Below, in pieces: positions 29,911-40,531 of a DNA stretch of 64,000 nt (position 1 is its first letter; each line of letters begins with the position of its first letter). The notes under the pieces were generated by a model. It was not told the origin of the DNA and ran no database searches. It saw only the letters and a program-made list of their open reading frames with translations. The stretch covers positions 449,780-513,779 of the forward strand of contig MU006235.1 in the NCBI GenBank assembly GCA_010093685.1. The letters run 5' to 3'. This stretch comes from Ophiobolus disseminans. Its lineage: Eukaryota > Ascomycota > Dothideomycetes > Pleosporales > Phaeosphaeriaceae. Both the position numbers and the translations under genes were made by a program.

Positions 29911-32859
29911 GTTAATTCAAAGTGAAGGGAGACTGTACGAAAGCGGATGCCTCAAAGCTTGATCAGATGTCGCAAAGCTGATTTTTTATCAAACCGATAG
30001 CCTCTGCTTTCGAGGCGAGCGATCACGATAATTATACAGCAGGGCTGTTTCTCACAAGCACGATATCCAACAAATAGAGCGTCATGCTGAGGCACCTGCA
30101 CCATGGCCACGAATACTTTAACCATTCCGGGTCACACCACCTGTACGCTTACTTTGCACGTCCACCCAACTTTGCATGGGGCGGCCGTGCCTCCATCGCT
30201 TCGGATCCTTAGCCCTCTGTTATATCACCGCGGGGTGTGCCTGTTCGTGATCGGTTACGAACACTCGCAGCAAGGCAAGGTTGCAACTATGCCTTGAACT
30301 TCAATATTGCATGCATGCAGTGGGCGGGTTTTTGAGACTAATGCACAGCTTGATGTATCGGGAAGCATCGAGATCTGAGTATTGGTTGTTGGCGTACATG
30401 TCAAGCTTATGGGCAAGTACCCGGGATCCTACATCAACGCCAAGATGTCATGCTGCGTCTTTGACCAGGGGTGGCGGCTTCTGGAAGATGTCTTTTGATT
30501 GACCCTAACAAAAAGAGTCAGCACTAGTGATGAAAACTCGGGGTTCAGGAGTTGATTAGGCGGACCGAGATTCTCGCTAGTCTGGTACGCGCCGCTCATT
30601 GGACAGTTGTACGCTATGTCTTCACACCCTCGTGTTGGTGGAAGCACAGTGTATATGAAGGTAAGACATACATCGAGGGGTTCCAACTCGTTTGCTAACT
30701 CTTGTCTTCGGAACAGCGACGGTACATTGAAGCCGAAAGCCTCCAAGCTGTGACATTGTCCGTGTGTTCCTGATGAGCCAACGTGAACGCAATCAGAGCG
30801 CGAGTTTGACCATGACCTTCGGTAGGCAGACCTCGACTTCTGGCTGACAATTCGAAAGACTTCTGAATAGTATCTACTGTCAAGGAACGAGGTTAGTGCA
30901 GCCTTGCCGCGGTAGACATGCATGTGGATATTTCGCATAAATGTCGTAAGTGTGGGCGGAAGGGGGCCAAGCACCAGGTAAAAATAGATTCTGGATTGGT
31001 ATTAGTCGATGTTGTGCTAGTGACAAGGTCACTCGGTAACCGTGAGATCCGGAGAAGAAGTCGAAAACTAATTTGCTCAAGACTGGGATGTAGGTACCAG
31101 CGTATCAACCATTGTAAAGGACCAGGAGGTGCTGCAGTAACGATATTGTACGACTTCGGCAAGGCAGGGTTGTTGTTTAGATCACCATATCACCCTCCTT
31201 TCGATCGGACTTGCAAATGTGCATGGCGTTGTGTGATGCTACGCGCACATATAGGGCCTGAGCAATAAATATGAACCTTTGCCCACCTAATCAAAATCAG
31301 TGAACGCGCCGATAACAAATGCTCGAAGAGCTACGCGCTGATTTAGGTTATTGGCGTTGGTGAGTTGTGGCAATACACCCTAGTAATCGTCCCGAGGTTG
31401 TGTTAGCTCAACAGAAGAAAAGAAGTCCATGATTGCTTACTCCGATTTGCAACACGAGCATATTGTTGGAAGGGGCCAGATCGAAATCATGTAAAGCACA
31501 TCGATCATGCATATGCAGCTCTTTTCGAGGGTACCTGAGATCGGGTCGTGCCGCACGTGGATCCGCATGTGCTGTGCAATATATAGACATCTAAAAAAGT
31601 AGAATATGTGGTGTGGAAGTGGACTTTCCGTAGAGCGAAGGACGGACTCGCCCCTGTTGCCGGTAGCGAGGCGCGCTAATCAGCGTGACGTCGCCAACAA
31701 GCTCATGGTCCCTGCTCCCTGCTCCTGACTTTTAATTGCCACTACAAGTCAACAATAGTAAGCATGTTGTGCCTAGTTAAACAGTGTTTGAAGTTTACAC
31801 AGCATCAATACCGCGCCTGCCGTGCAAGCATACGGGACTTCAGCTCAAGATTGGACATTACCTAGGTACTTGCAGAAGGGTATTACACCATGGTCGTTGG
31901 GTCCTTGAGACTTCCAAGATATAAACAATGTGATAGGATGGCCTCATGGACAGCAAACCACAACATAACGAGTGGACCCTGTCAGAGGGTTGCACTGGTT
32001 GAGTAGGATCGTTCAAGGACCCATCGAGTACGAAACTATGTGCGAGTCGTAGCCCCAACTTTTCGCGTAAATGTCTCACGGTTTCATCATCACCAATGCT
32101 ATGCTGGCAATCTTAAGATCACGCCTGCAGCGGCTCGGATTGAACGGCCGTTGTGAGTAAGTTCCCGGGCGGCTACGCGCAACTTACACATGCGTACCAC
32201 AAACATCAATACCCCAATCCGGTTCTTATGCCAATTCAGGAAGATGCCGTGAGGCTTATGTAGTAGGTTACATAGCACGACATGCGGCGAGTACCTAGTC
32301 ATGAACGTGCCTTCAGCACAGCGCACCCTCGGTTCCCGGCTTCGACGCCGCGATACCTCCCCAATTCCTTACCAACTCCTCGAGCTTCACATATTCACAT
32401 GCCAACGCCGAAACTACCTGCCTACAATGTAAGCAAGTCCCTAGTCTAGGATATGACTAGCGGTGTAGAACACACTGACCGCAACTGGGCTTCGGAGTCC
32501 GACAGCATTTGCCACATCACGAAGCCAAATACGCGACCACATGTACTGTGCCTTCTTTCAATACATTCAACTACCCAAGAAAGAAAGAGCGCGACCCTTT
32601 TGTTGATTCCGGATTGTACAGAATGCCGGGGGTTTCAAGTACCAAATCCATAACCCATCCGATTAGCAATAATACTGCAGCCCAAAGATCTAAACTCTCA
32701 GCCCAACCCTTAGCAGTCATAATGCAGCCCCAAGAATCAAACATCAGCCCGGATGCCCTTGCCGTATGACAGCGAATGCTAGATAATCATGGCAGTGAAT
32801 GACAATAATAGCCCCCAAAGCCACTACACGTCCGAACTCCCAGAATGCAACACAAGTCG
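29911..32859. other. 3-kb gene-free stretch
   Basis: No ORF here has a convincing start, length or protein-like composition. The longest, 30429-30974 on the minus strand, opens with GTG and matches nothing I know. It may be decayed repeats or old gene remnants; no intact repeat ends were found. Confidence 0.4.
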
Positions 32860-32861
32860 TA

Positions 32862-32902
32862 CTATCCCTCACTGCATAGCGAGAACCACCCCGTAACGAG
32901 AA
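32862..32902 (+). repeat. left inverted end of a TA-flanked 7.27-kb segment
   Basis: The 41 bp starting CTATCCCTCACTGC next to a TA (32860-32861) match the reverse complement of 40094-40134 at 38 of 41 positions. TA flanks and this end style fit Tc1/mariner/pogo-type DNA transposons or derived MITEs. Confidence 0.75.
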
Positions 32903-33109
32903 GGATCTTACATTTTGGTGTCTTTGCTCTTCCCTACGTGAAGGAATAAGGTTACGCAAGTCTTTACACTTAGTTTAGCTGTTTCTACACCTAGTATTGG
33001 CATATAACAGGAAAATTACAACTGTGTTGGTGTCGCTTTCAATTGAATTATCATAGCGTCAGGATCTGCATTCGTTGTTTTTCTCCTGTTTGACGGCGAC
33101 TGTCGACAC

Positions 33110-33385
33110 GTGGCTAAGGTAGTACGAAGAAGTGAGACACAGAACGCAGAAGCCGAAGCGGGTCCCTCAGAGCCAAGGACTAAGGTTGTGAAGAAGAGTA
33201 AAGCACAGGGCGTAGAAGCTAGTCCCTTGAAGTTAAAGGCAAATGTTGTGCGGAGTAAAACGCAGGTTGTAGAAGGCAAAGCTCATCCGCTAAAGCCAAA
33301 GGATGCCGTGCACACGGCACCACAGGGTAAGAGGATTAAGGTTGTGCCAAAGCCATGGAAAGGTCCAGAGGCGCGGATGTTCTAA
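33110..33385 (+). pseudogene. repeat-rich ORF without ATG, possible gene remnant
   Basis: A plus-strand frame with no usable ATG encodes three or four imperfect copies of a Lys/Val unit (AKVVRRSETQNAE, TKVVKKSKAQGVE, NVVRSKTQVVE), then ARMF and stop. It lies about 200 bp inside the left inverted end. It may be the 3' end of a lost gene carried by the segment. It is not supported as a working gene. Confidence 0.25.
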
Positions 33386-33563
33386 TTGAGAGTTTATGTT
33401 ACAAGTCCAGCATACAGTCACTAAGGAAATTGGCTTTGACTTTAATCTCAGCATTTGGACTATTATACTGCGTAAAGAGCATGAAACATCAATCTTGTGT
33501 AATAGCATTACCAGCTAAGAGGTAGTCTCCCTACAGCTCTTTGGGCGCAACGTCCCCTCTGCT

Positions 33564-34527
33564 CTAGCCTGACCCTCCTGGACGCATGTCCTTGAAGTCC
33601 ATATCTTTGATGACTCCAGCAGCTGCAATACTCCAGTTATCAGCAGTGACATCTGAGATGTCCTGGTCAATTCTCGACTCTTCCCTAGAAGTGTTGATAA
33701 ATCCAGCAAGAGCTGAACTGTTGTTTGTTGCTTTAACACCCTTAATCTTCTGTCCTGTGCGCTCAAAGACTGTGTGAGAGAGGGCTTCCTCACAAATCTC
33801 TTTCAAGATATTGATAGCGACTTGCTGTTGCCCAAGTTCCTGGAGAACCTTCTGTCTACTCTGTTCTGATTCTTGATCCTGCAATACTAGGCTCAACTCG
33901 CCACCGCGCGCTGTAAGTTGCTGTATGCTACATTCTACCTCTGCTGTTTCAGTATTTGCTTGAGTCATCTGCTGCTGGACAACGCCCTCGTGGTATTTAA
34001 GCATCATGTCCTTCATCTCTTGCATCACATTCTCTTGACGGGACATAGTAAGACTGCTGAGCGTTAGAAGTTGCATAATAGGCTGTTAGGAGTAGAGACA
34101 CGTACGTTGTTGCTGTGGAGAGTGCTACAGTAAGAGTACTCTTACAGTCGCCAAGCTGTTCTCTGAATGTCTTGATTCGCTCTAGTCCAAAAAGCCCAAC
34201 CTTCCATCTAACTATCCAGAACATCTTGTCCCCTGTAGAATGCTTTGTCCAGTGCTCTACTTGCGTTTGAAACGCCCTGCACGCTATGTTGCAGTTCTCC
34301 ACGGCATGCTTGATCTGTTCACCTAGTGTAATTGGCAAGGAACTGTCTTGCAGTGCTCTAGCAAGGCTTTGCAGAGCAGGTTGGACTGCTTGAAGGTCGG
34401 TGCTGATACTTGTGACGGTAGCGGGAGCCCCTCTAATATTGTCAATGGTTTTGGTGAGGAACTGGGTACTCTGGAGAGCAGCCATGGTAATGCCCACAAT
34501 GGAGGCAGTGATGCTGAGGGGTTCCAT
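33564..34527 (-). CDS. stand-alone fungal STAND N-terminal domain protein
   Basis: Two exons, 34527-34106 and 34056-33564, give 304 aa from MEPLSITASIVGITMAAL. This start, followed by DNIRGAPATVTSISTDLQ and a run of helices, is the hallmark of the N-terminal domain normally fused to fungal STAND/NACHT proteins (Fungal_N, Pfam PF17111). Here it stands alone. The second exon encodes a Gln-rich coiled coil, then ISDVTADNWSIAAAGVIKDM near the end. The gene is divergent from the NACHT-WD40 gene (356 bp between ATGs), so the two probably share a promoter and may work together. Alternative acceptors three bases apart change one residue only. Confidence 0.75.
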
Positions 34528-34883
34528 GGCAACGAAAACAACGGTTTTCAGCCCGAGTAATGAGAGAGAAGCAAGCTGCCAAAGAGTAGGTAACAACGGC
34601 GATAAAGTGCTTTGAAAGGGGGATTGGGCGGCTGCAGCTCAGCCAGTTATTGCGTCTGGAGTACCCGGCAGGCAGCCGAGGGCTGAGATGCTGCAGCTTC
34701 AGCTGAGACGCAGCTGCGAGGTTGTGACCAATAACTACACACGCCTTGCCGCTGCCATTTTGGTCCACCTGACAAGGAGCCATGCGCTTGTCAGGAGTCA
34801 TTTACTGTACAGTAGTAACACCAGCGCATCTGAAGACAAGGTTTTTGCTGCAATACACTGTCGTTGTCGTGGTGCTGTCTCTG
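34528..34883. promoter_or_regulatory. bidirectional promoter of the STAND pair
   Basis: 356 bp separate the ATGs of the two divergent genes. A CTGCAGCTCAGC / GCTGAGATGCTGCAGC pair of short inverted segments at about 34630-34710 lies in the middle. Co-regulation is inferred from the arrangement. Confidence 0.55.
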
Positions 34884-37800
34884 ATGGCTAGCGACACGTT
34901 ACCCCGCTCTTTGTACGTCCACGGCACGTCCGCAACCAACGGCGGCCAGAGCTTTGCTGGCCTCAACCTTGGAACCATAAACTACACCCACAGCAACAAC
35001 AACTCTTGTAAGTATATTGCACTTAGGCTTCCATAGCAACGCAAATTAATAAGCAGTCTTAGCACTGAACGAGCTGCTCAACGCTCTGCCGATTGCCAAA
35101 GATGCGCCATTCAATGCGTACCAGCGACAACACGACCCAACCTGCCTGCCTGACACCCGCGTTGACCTCCTCCTCGAAATTCACGACTGGGTAGACAGTG
35201 AAAACTCGCCAGGCATCTTCTGGCTAAGCGGTCTAGCCGGCACCGGCAAATCCACAATAGCGCAAACCGTGGCCGCGCAATACAATACACAGGGTCGGCT
35301 TGCTGCAAGCTTCTTCTTCTCGCGGGCGGGCGGAGATATTAGCCACGCAGGAAAGTTCATTGCAAGCATTGCATTCCAGATAGCAAGCAGCATACCAGGC
35401 TTAAGGCGCAAGATCTGTGATGCAATAGCAAAAAACAGTAACATTGCAAGCCTGTCTCTTGACGATCAATGGCAGGAGCTTGTACTTGTTCCACTGTCAA
35501 CTCTTAAGGACCCAGATTGCCAACAGAGCTACGTTATTGTTATTGATGCGCTCGATGAGTGTGACAGCCAGAACGATGTTCAGATCATTCTGCAGCGTCT
35601 AGCTGAAGTGCAGTTACTACAAAATACCCGGGTCCGCGTAATTCTGACGAGCAGGCCTGAGGTACCTATCCAGTACGGATTTACCCAAGTACAAAGAGAC
35701 AAACACCAAGACTTTGTACTTCATGACATTGAGCCCACTATTATTGAGCACGACATTTCTGTTTTTTTGAGTCACAGGCTTGAACATATCCGACAAACTT
35801 ACAGGCTTAGGGTTGGGTGGCCAGAGGACGGAGCTGTTGCACGTTTAGTGCAGAGCTCTGGTGGCCTCTTTATCTGGGCCGCAACAGCTTGTCGCTTCAT
35901 TGAAGAAGACAGTCAGCTTGCAGAGACTCGACTGTCTTCACTTCTCCACCAAGGAAGCAACGGTGTGCTACCCCCAGAGCGCAAACTTGATGCGATATAC
36001 ACTACTGTTCTGGCCAGCTCTGTTCAGGGAGAATACAACAAAGCAGAAAGCCAGATGCTCTTTGAGCAGTTTCGCCAGGTTATTGGACCCGTTGTCATGG
36101 TGCAAGATCCGTTATCTGTAGCCAGTCTTGCAGGGCTGCTTAGGAAAGATGTGGCAACTATCAGGAGGACCTTGGGCAACTTGCATTCGGTTCTTAATGT
36201 GCCAGAATCTGACTCGAGTGCTATTCGGCTACTTCACCCGTCATTCCGCGACTTTCTTGTCAATCCTAGGCGGTGCTTAAACCCTCAATTTTACATCGAT
36301 GAGCGACTAATTCATTGCGAAATGTACAAACACTGTCTTGGGCTGATGTCGAAACACCTACGGCGCGATATCTGCAATCTCCAAGATCCAGGAGCTCTTG
36401 TAGCTGATTTGAAGAAGACCAAAGTTGACATACACATTCAGCTGCATGTACAGTACGCATGCCAGTTCTGGGTGTACCATTGTACACGAAGTGACGTGGA
36501 CATAAGCAGCTGCTCTGAAGTTGAAACTTTCTTCCACAGACACTTTCTTTATTGGCTTGAGGCGCTTGCATTGCTTAACCATGGCTCTGATGCAGTTCAT
36601 ATGATTCATATGCTAGATGATATGTTTCACGTAAGTAGCTCCCTATCTTGAGGAATCATGACTAGAGCTGACACGTGCTAGAGCAAACAAGAAGTAGATA
36701 GTCAAGCAAGATCAAAGTTTCGAGAAAAGATCAAAAAGACCTTTCTGACTAGCCTGAACCTTGGTGCCAGCAGCGCTGCAGTACCTTCTCGTAGCGCAGT
36801 CCGCCCAAGTCTACGAGCTGTAGTTCACGACGCCACACGCTTTGCTCTAGCTTTTCGACCAGTACTTGAGGAGGCACCGCTTCAGTTATACCATACTGGC
36901 CTGATATTCAGTCCAAAAGCAAGTATAATTAAAGACATCTTCTCAAATGAAGTTCTGGCATGGCTTCTTTCTGGCCCAAAAATGGCAAAAAACTGGAGCC
37001 CGGCGCTGCAGACGCTTAAGGGCCATTCGAGTGGGGTCACGGCTGTAGCCTTCTCGCCAGACGGCAAGACGCTGGCGTCGGGATCCNNNNNNNNNNNNNN
37101 NNNNNNNNNNNNNNNNNNNNNNNNNNNNNNNNNNNNNNNNNNNNNNNNNNNNNNNNNNNNNNNNNNNNNNNNNNNNNNNNNNNNNNNNNNNNNNNNNNNN
37201 NNNNNNNNNNNNNNNNNNNNNNNNNNNNNNNNNNNNNNNNNNNNNNNNNNNNNNNNNNNNNNNNNNNNNNNNNNNNNNNNNNNNNNNNNNNNNNNNNNNN
37301 NNNNNNNNNNNNNNNNNNNNNNNNNNNNNNNNNNNNNNNNNNNNNNNNNNNNNNNNNNNNNNNNNNNNNNNNNNNNNNNNNNNNNNNNNNNNNNNNNNNN
37401 NNNNNNNNNNNNNNNNNNNNNNNNNNNNNNNNNNNNNNNNNNNNNNNNNNNNNNNNNNNNNNNNNNNNNNNNNNNNNNNNNNNNNNNNNNNNNNNNNNNN
37501 NNNNNNNNNNNNNNNNNNNNNNNNNNNNNNNNNNNNNNNNNNNNNNNNNNNNNNNNNNNNNNNNNNNNNNNNNNNNNNNNNNNNNNNNNNNNNNNNNNNN
37601 NNNNNNNNNNNNNNNNNNNNNNNNNNNNNNNNNNNNNNNNNNNNNNNNNNNNNNNNNNNNNNNNNNNNNNNNNNNNNNNNNNNNNNNNNNNNNNNNNNNN
37701 NNNNNNNNNNNNNNNNNNNNNNNNNNNNNNNNNNNNNNNNNNNNNNNNNNNNNNNNNNNNNNNNNNNNNNNNNNNNNNNNNNNNNNNNNNNNNNNNNNNN

Positions 37801-38202
37801 NNNNNNNNNNNNNNNNNNNNNNNNNNNNNNNNNNNNNNNNNNNNNNNNNNNNNNNNNNNNNNNNNNNNNNNNNNNNNNNNNNNNNNNNNNNNNNNNNNNN
37901 NNNNNNCAGACGGCAAGACGCTGGCGTCGGGATCCGATGACCAGACGGTGAAGCTGTGGGACGCCGGCTCAGGGAAGGCGCTGCAGACGCTCAAGGGCCA
38001 TCCGGATTCGCTCAACTTGCTCTGGCCTCAATCAACTTCTCCGACGTTGCTAAGTGTTGAGGATGATTGGATTTGTAGGAATAGGAAAAAGGTTCTTTGG
38101 ATTCCTTCAGAGTATCGCACAAGTATAGTTGCTACTTGTGATAATGTTGTTGGGTTTGGGTATTCTTCTGGTCAAATATTGATTTTGAGATCTGTAACTT
38201 AG
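34884..38202 (+). CDS. STAND NTPase: NACHT domain and WD40 repeats, with assembly gap
   Basis: Exons 34884-35007, 35057-36630, 36682-38202. The short N-terminus (NGGQSFAGLNLGTINYTH) has the Asn/Gly-rich look of fungal STAND N-terminal signalling segments. The NACHT domain has a Walker A GLAGTGKST (about residue 99) and Walker B YVIVIDALDECD (about 200), then LTSRPEVPIQYGF and SGGLFIWAATACRFIE. After a winged-helix-like region come WD40 repeats: LQTLKGHSSGVTAVAFSPDGKTLASGS before 820 N, and DDQTVKLWDAGSGKALQTLKGH after it. The frame is the same on both sides. Such proteins act in non-self recognition and incompatibility. True repeat number is unknown. The end (LNLLWPQSTSPTLL...) is not WD40-like but closes the frame normally. 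Confidence 0.85.
37087..37906. other. assembly gap (820 N) in the WD40 array
   Basis: All bases are N. The 29 bases before the gap (CAGACGGCAAGACG... to GGATCC) are repeated exactly after it, so the gap sits in near-identical tandem WD40 units that short reads could not resolve. The stated length is probably an estimate. Confidence 0.97.
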
Positions 38203-38256
38203 TATATTCATAACCTCCTCCCCACCCACCACCTGGTAAGTGCACGCCAATTTATA

Positions 38257-38581
38257 CAAGAGGGATGCATGAATCGATGGGTAGTGGAGCTTAGGCGCCC
38301 GGGCCATGGAATCACGTCGAACTTGTCACAAATACAGTGTATTTTACTTACAAATTGTGACTAGCTGCATGGCTCAGAATGGCCAGCCAGTAGTGTAGCG
38401 GAGGGTGTGGATGCGGGGCGCGTTCGCTGTATGTGAGACGACGATATAGAGCCATTACATCCTTTGTCATGGCTGATTTATGAAATATATACAACTTTCT
38501 ATTGGAGTAAAGAACGTTCGATGCAATTCCATGGCCCGGGCGCCTAAGCTCCACTACCCATCGATTCATGCATCCCTCTTG
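38257..38581. mobile_element. MITE with perfect 56-bp terminal inverted repeats
   Basis: Left end 38257-38312 (CAAGAGGGATGCATGAATCG...) and right end 38526-38581 are exact reverse complements over all 56 bases. Both are flanked by TA (38255-38256 and 38582-38583), which fits a TA target duplication of the Tc1/mariner superfamily. The 213-bp interior has no coding frame of note. Similarity continues a few bases past the perfect part with transition differences. It inserted 54 bp past the stop of the NACHT-WD40 gene. Confidence 0.92.
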
Positions 38582-38583
38582 TA

Positions 38584-40091
38584 CACTACTGTTCTTAGTG
38601 GCAAAAAGCCACTTACTAATAGTGTCTCATAAGCAGGACAAATAGTTTTTCCACAAAGTTCTTGATCTAACGTAGTTTTGTATGAGGTTAGACCTCTACT
38701 ATCCTCAGTGGTCACTTCGGTTCAATAGAACAGCATGGAACATCACGGAAGAGCATGGAACATCATGAAGATTACAAATGATGACGTATGCCAATGTATG
38801 TAGAAACTTCCAGAAACCAGCAGTCTGCCTATTTAGACAGCCTGTTCTCTGGCTCTGGATAGTCTTCATCGAATTCATCTCTGTTCAACCTAACCTTCCT
38901 GCTGTCTTCAGCCTGACCCCTTACAAGTTTGTACTAAGTCAGGACGTCACCTCCAGAAGGATCGAGAAATTCTACCGTAGCTGTTGGAAGGCTCACTAGT
39001 GAAAGGAAATAACGATGACTATGAATGCATTCTGTTCGATGATGGTTGACTTAGTTCTGATTGCTACGTGAGGGTGCTATGGAGGTGTACATGATCTGAG
39101 ACGAGTAGAGCCGAAGTAGGATCGCGTCGGCTCGTTGGGCAGTGTTGGGCAGCCGACGTACCTACTGATACTCATGATCCGACAGTAGCCATGTAAGGAA
39201 AAGATTTCCAATAGCACGTTTTGGCAGATAAGCTATCGATCTCTCGGTGGTGCGCCCGATTTCGCTAGCAACTGTATCGTCTGTTCTGGTGATTATGGTT
39301 TTGCTGTAATTATTTGTTGTCATAGTGCTTGCTGCTGTGCTCGCTACTAGCATGTTACGCGCCCTCGCGCGGGCACTACGTATCGTATCAGGAATTTGGG
39401 CCTCGCCGTCGCACTCAACGCCCTTGAGCTCAATGTCATGTTCACTACAAGCACTGTTTGTTTTGTTGTTTTTATCTGGTGACATGTCAGTAGTCAGAAC
39501 CTTGTAGACGTGCAGGAAACCGCCTTGACTAGATCTACGATAAATTATCGGCGAAGCTATGTGCTGAGTGTGAAATACACAGCCGGTGCCAGCTCATAGC
39601 CACAGTCGTTGTCAGCCACAGTTAGTATGAGCCACAGTCTGCAAGCCATATGCTTAGCCTTCTCGCTCCTGTGGCGTACGTAACACTGTAATAATTACGT
39701 TAGTTAGGAAGCCTCAACCAGGGTTGCCTTGCTTATGTAAAAAGTACTGATCAGCGCCTCTGCGCTGCATAAATCATCTTCCTACAAGCCGCCATAAGGC
39801 TAAGGATGACCGATCAGCGTGATCTTGAGTTTCTAACAGTCGGATACTACATACAATGAGTTTTAGAGATAGTGCAGGCTCAGCTTCAGTGCTGTAGTAG
39901 GTATTTTCTGCTTGGCTATAAAACAAGGCTATTGTAACTTAAGCTAAGACAGCGACAACAAGGATGTAATTTTCTAAGCAGCGATTGTTAGATGGTCAGG
40001 AAAGATCTACAGCATATAAGCTAAGCAGCTTTGAATAATTAAGTCAATGCAGGAAGGAATTCTGCGGTTGCGAAGTCTAAGTACCTATCAA
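38584..40091. other. gene-free accessory DNA
   Basis: 1.5 kb between the MITE and the right inverted end. A short direct repeat (AGCATGGAACATCA, twice) lies at about 38733-38766. One weak minus-strand ORF (39162-39485) is listed separately. No transposase or RNA seen. Confidence 0.4.
39162..39485 (-). CDS. weak 107-aa ORF, unrecognised
   Basis: It has a true ATG (MSPDKNNKTNSACSEHDIELKG) and a mixed composition, with an Arg/Ala-rich centre (RSARARARNMLVAS) and a hydrophobic end (LFLTWLLSD). No domain or family recognised and no promoter signal seen. It could be a fragment of a longer decayed gene. Confidence 0.22.
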   Translation of the reverse strand: MSPDKNNKTNSACSEHDIELKGVECDGEAQIPDTIRSARARARNMLVASTAASTMTTNNYSKTIITRTDDTVASEIGRTTERSIAYLPKRAIGNLFLTWLLSDHEYQ

Positions 40092-40093
40092 TT

Positions 40094-40134
40094 TTCTCGA
40101 TACGGTGTGGTTCTCGCTACGCAGTGAGGGATAG
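40094..40134 (-). repeat. right inverted end of the TA-flanked 7.27-kb segment
   Basis: Reverse complement of 32862-32902 at 38 of 41 positions, ending GTGAGGGATAG next to TA (40135-40136). A second short CCTCACTATCCC lies just outside (about 40146-40157) in the opposite orientation, perhaps a further end fragment. Confidence 0.75.
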
Positions 40135-40531
40135 TACCAGGTGAACCTCACTATCCCAACCATCAAAGCAAACACGGCACCATCACCCTTCTAAATGCCC
40201 TTTACACTCCTCTGACCCCGTTGACTTCACAACTACCAACCTCACATGCGCCTTGATGAAGTGAAAGCATGGGGTGGCAGTCCGACACACACTACGTACA
40301 GATCTTATGCTTAAGATACACAAGCGATTTTGACCTTGTAGTTTGATTAAGGAATACTGTAGAGTGAAATCATAGGTGAGTTATGGGAGAGAAGGGGTAG
40401 GGCGGATATCCTGTCGCTGAACAACAAGAAAGTGCTAAATGCCCCGTACATACTCACACGTTGACTATGAAATTCATCCTCGATAAAAGGACAAGATACA
40501 CACGACAAAGACGTCTTGCCCCTCCATCCAC
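40135..40531. other. intergenic, nothing recognised
   Basis: 397 bp from the right inverted end to the next gene's 3' end. No ORF supported. Confidence 0.45.

Noticed and set aside
30429..30974. 181-aa minus-strand ORF
   Set aside because: No ATG at its 5' end, no recognisable domain, and no splice pattern that improves it.
36882..38015. 377-aa minus-strand ORF over the gap
   Set aside because: Mostly N; antisense to the WD40 region.
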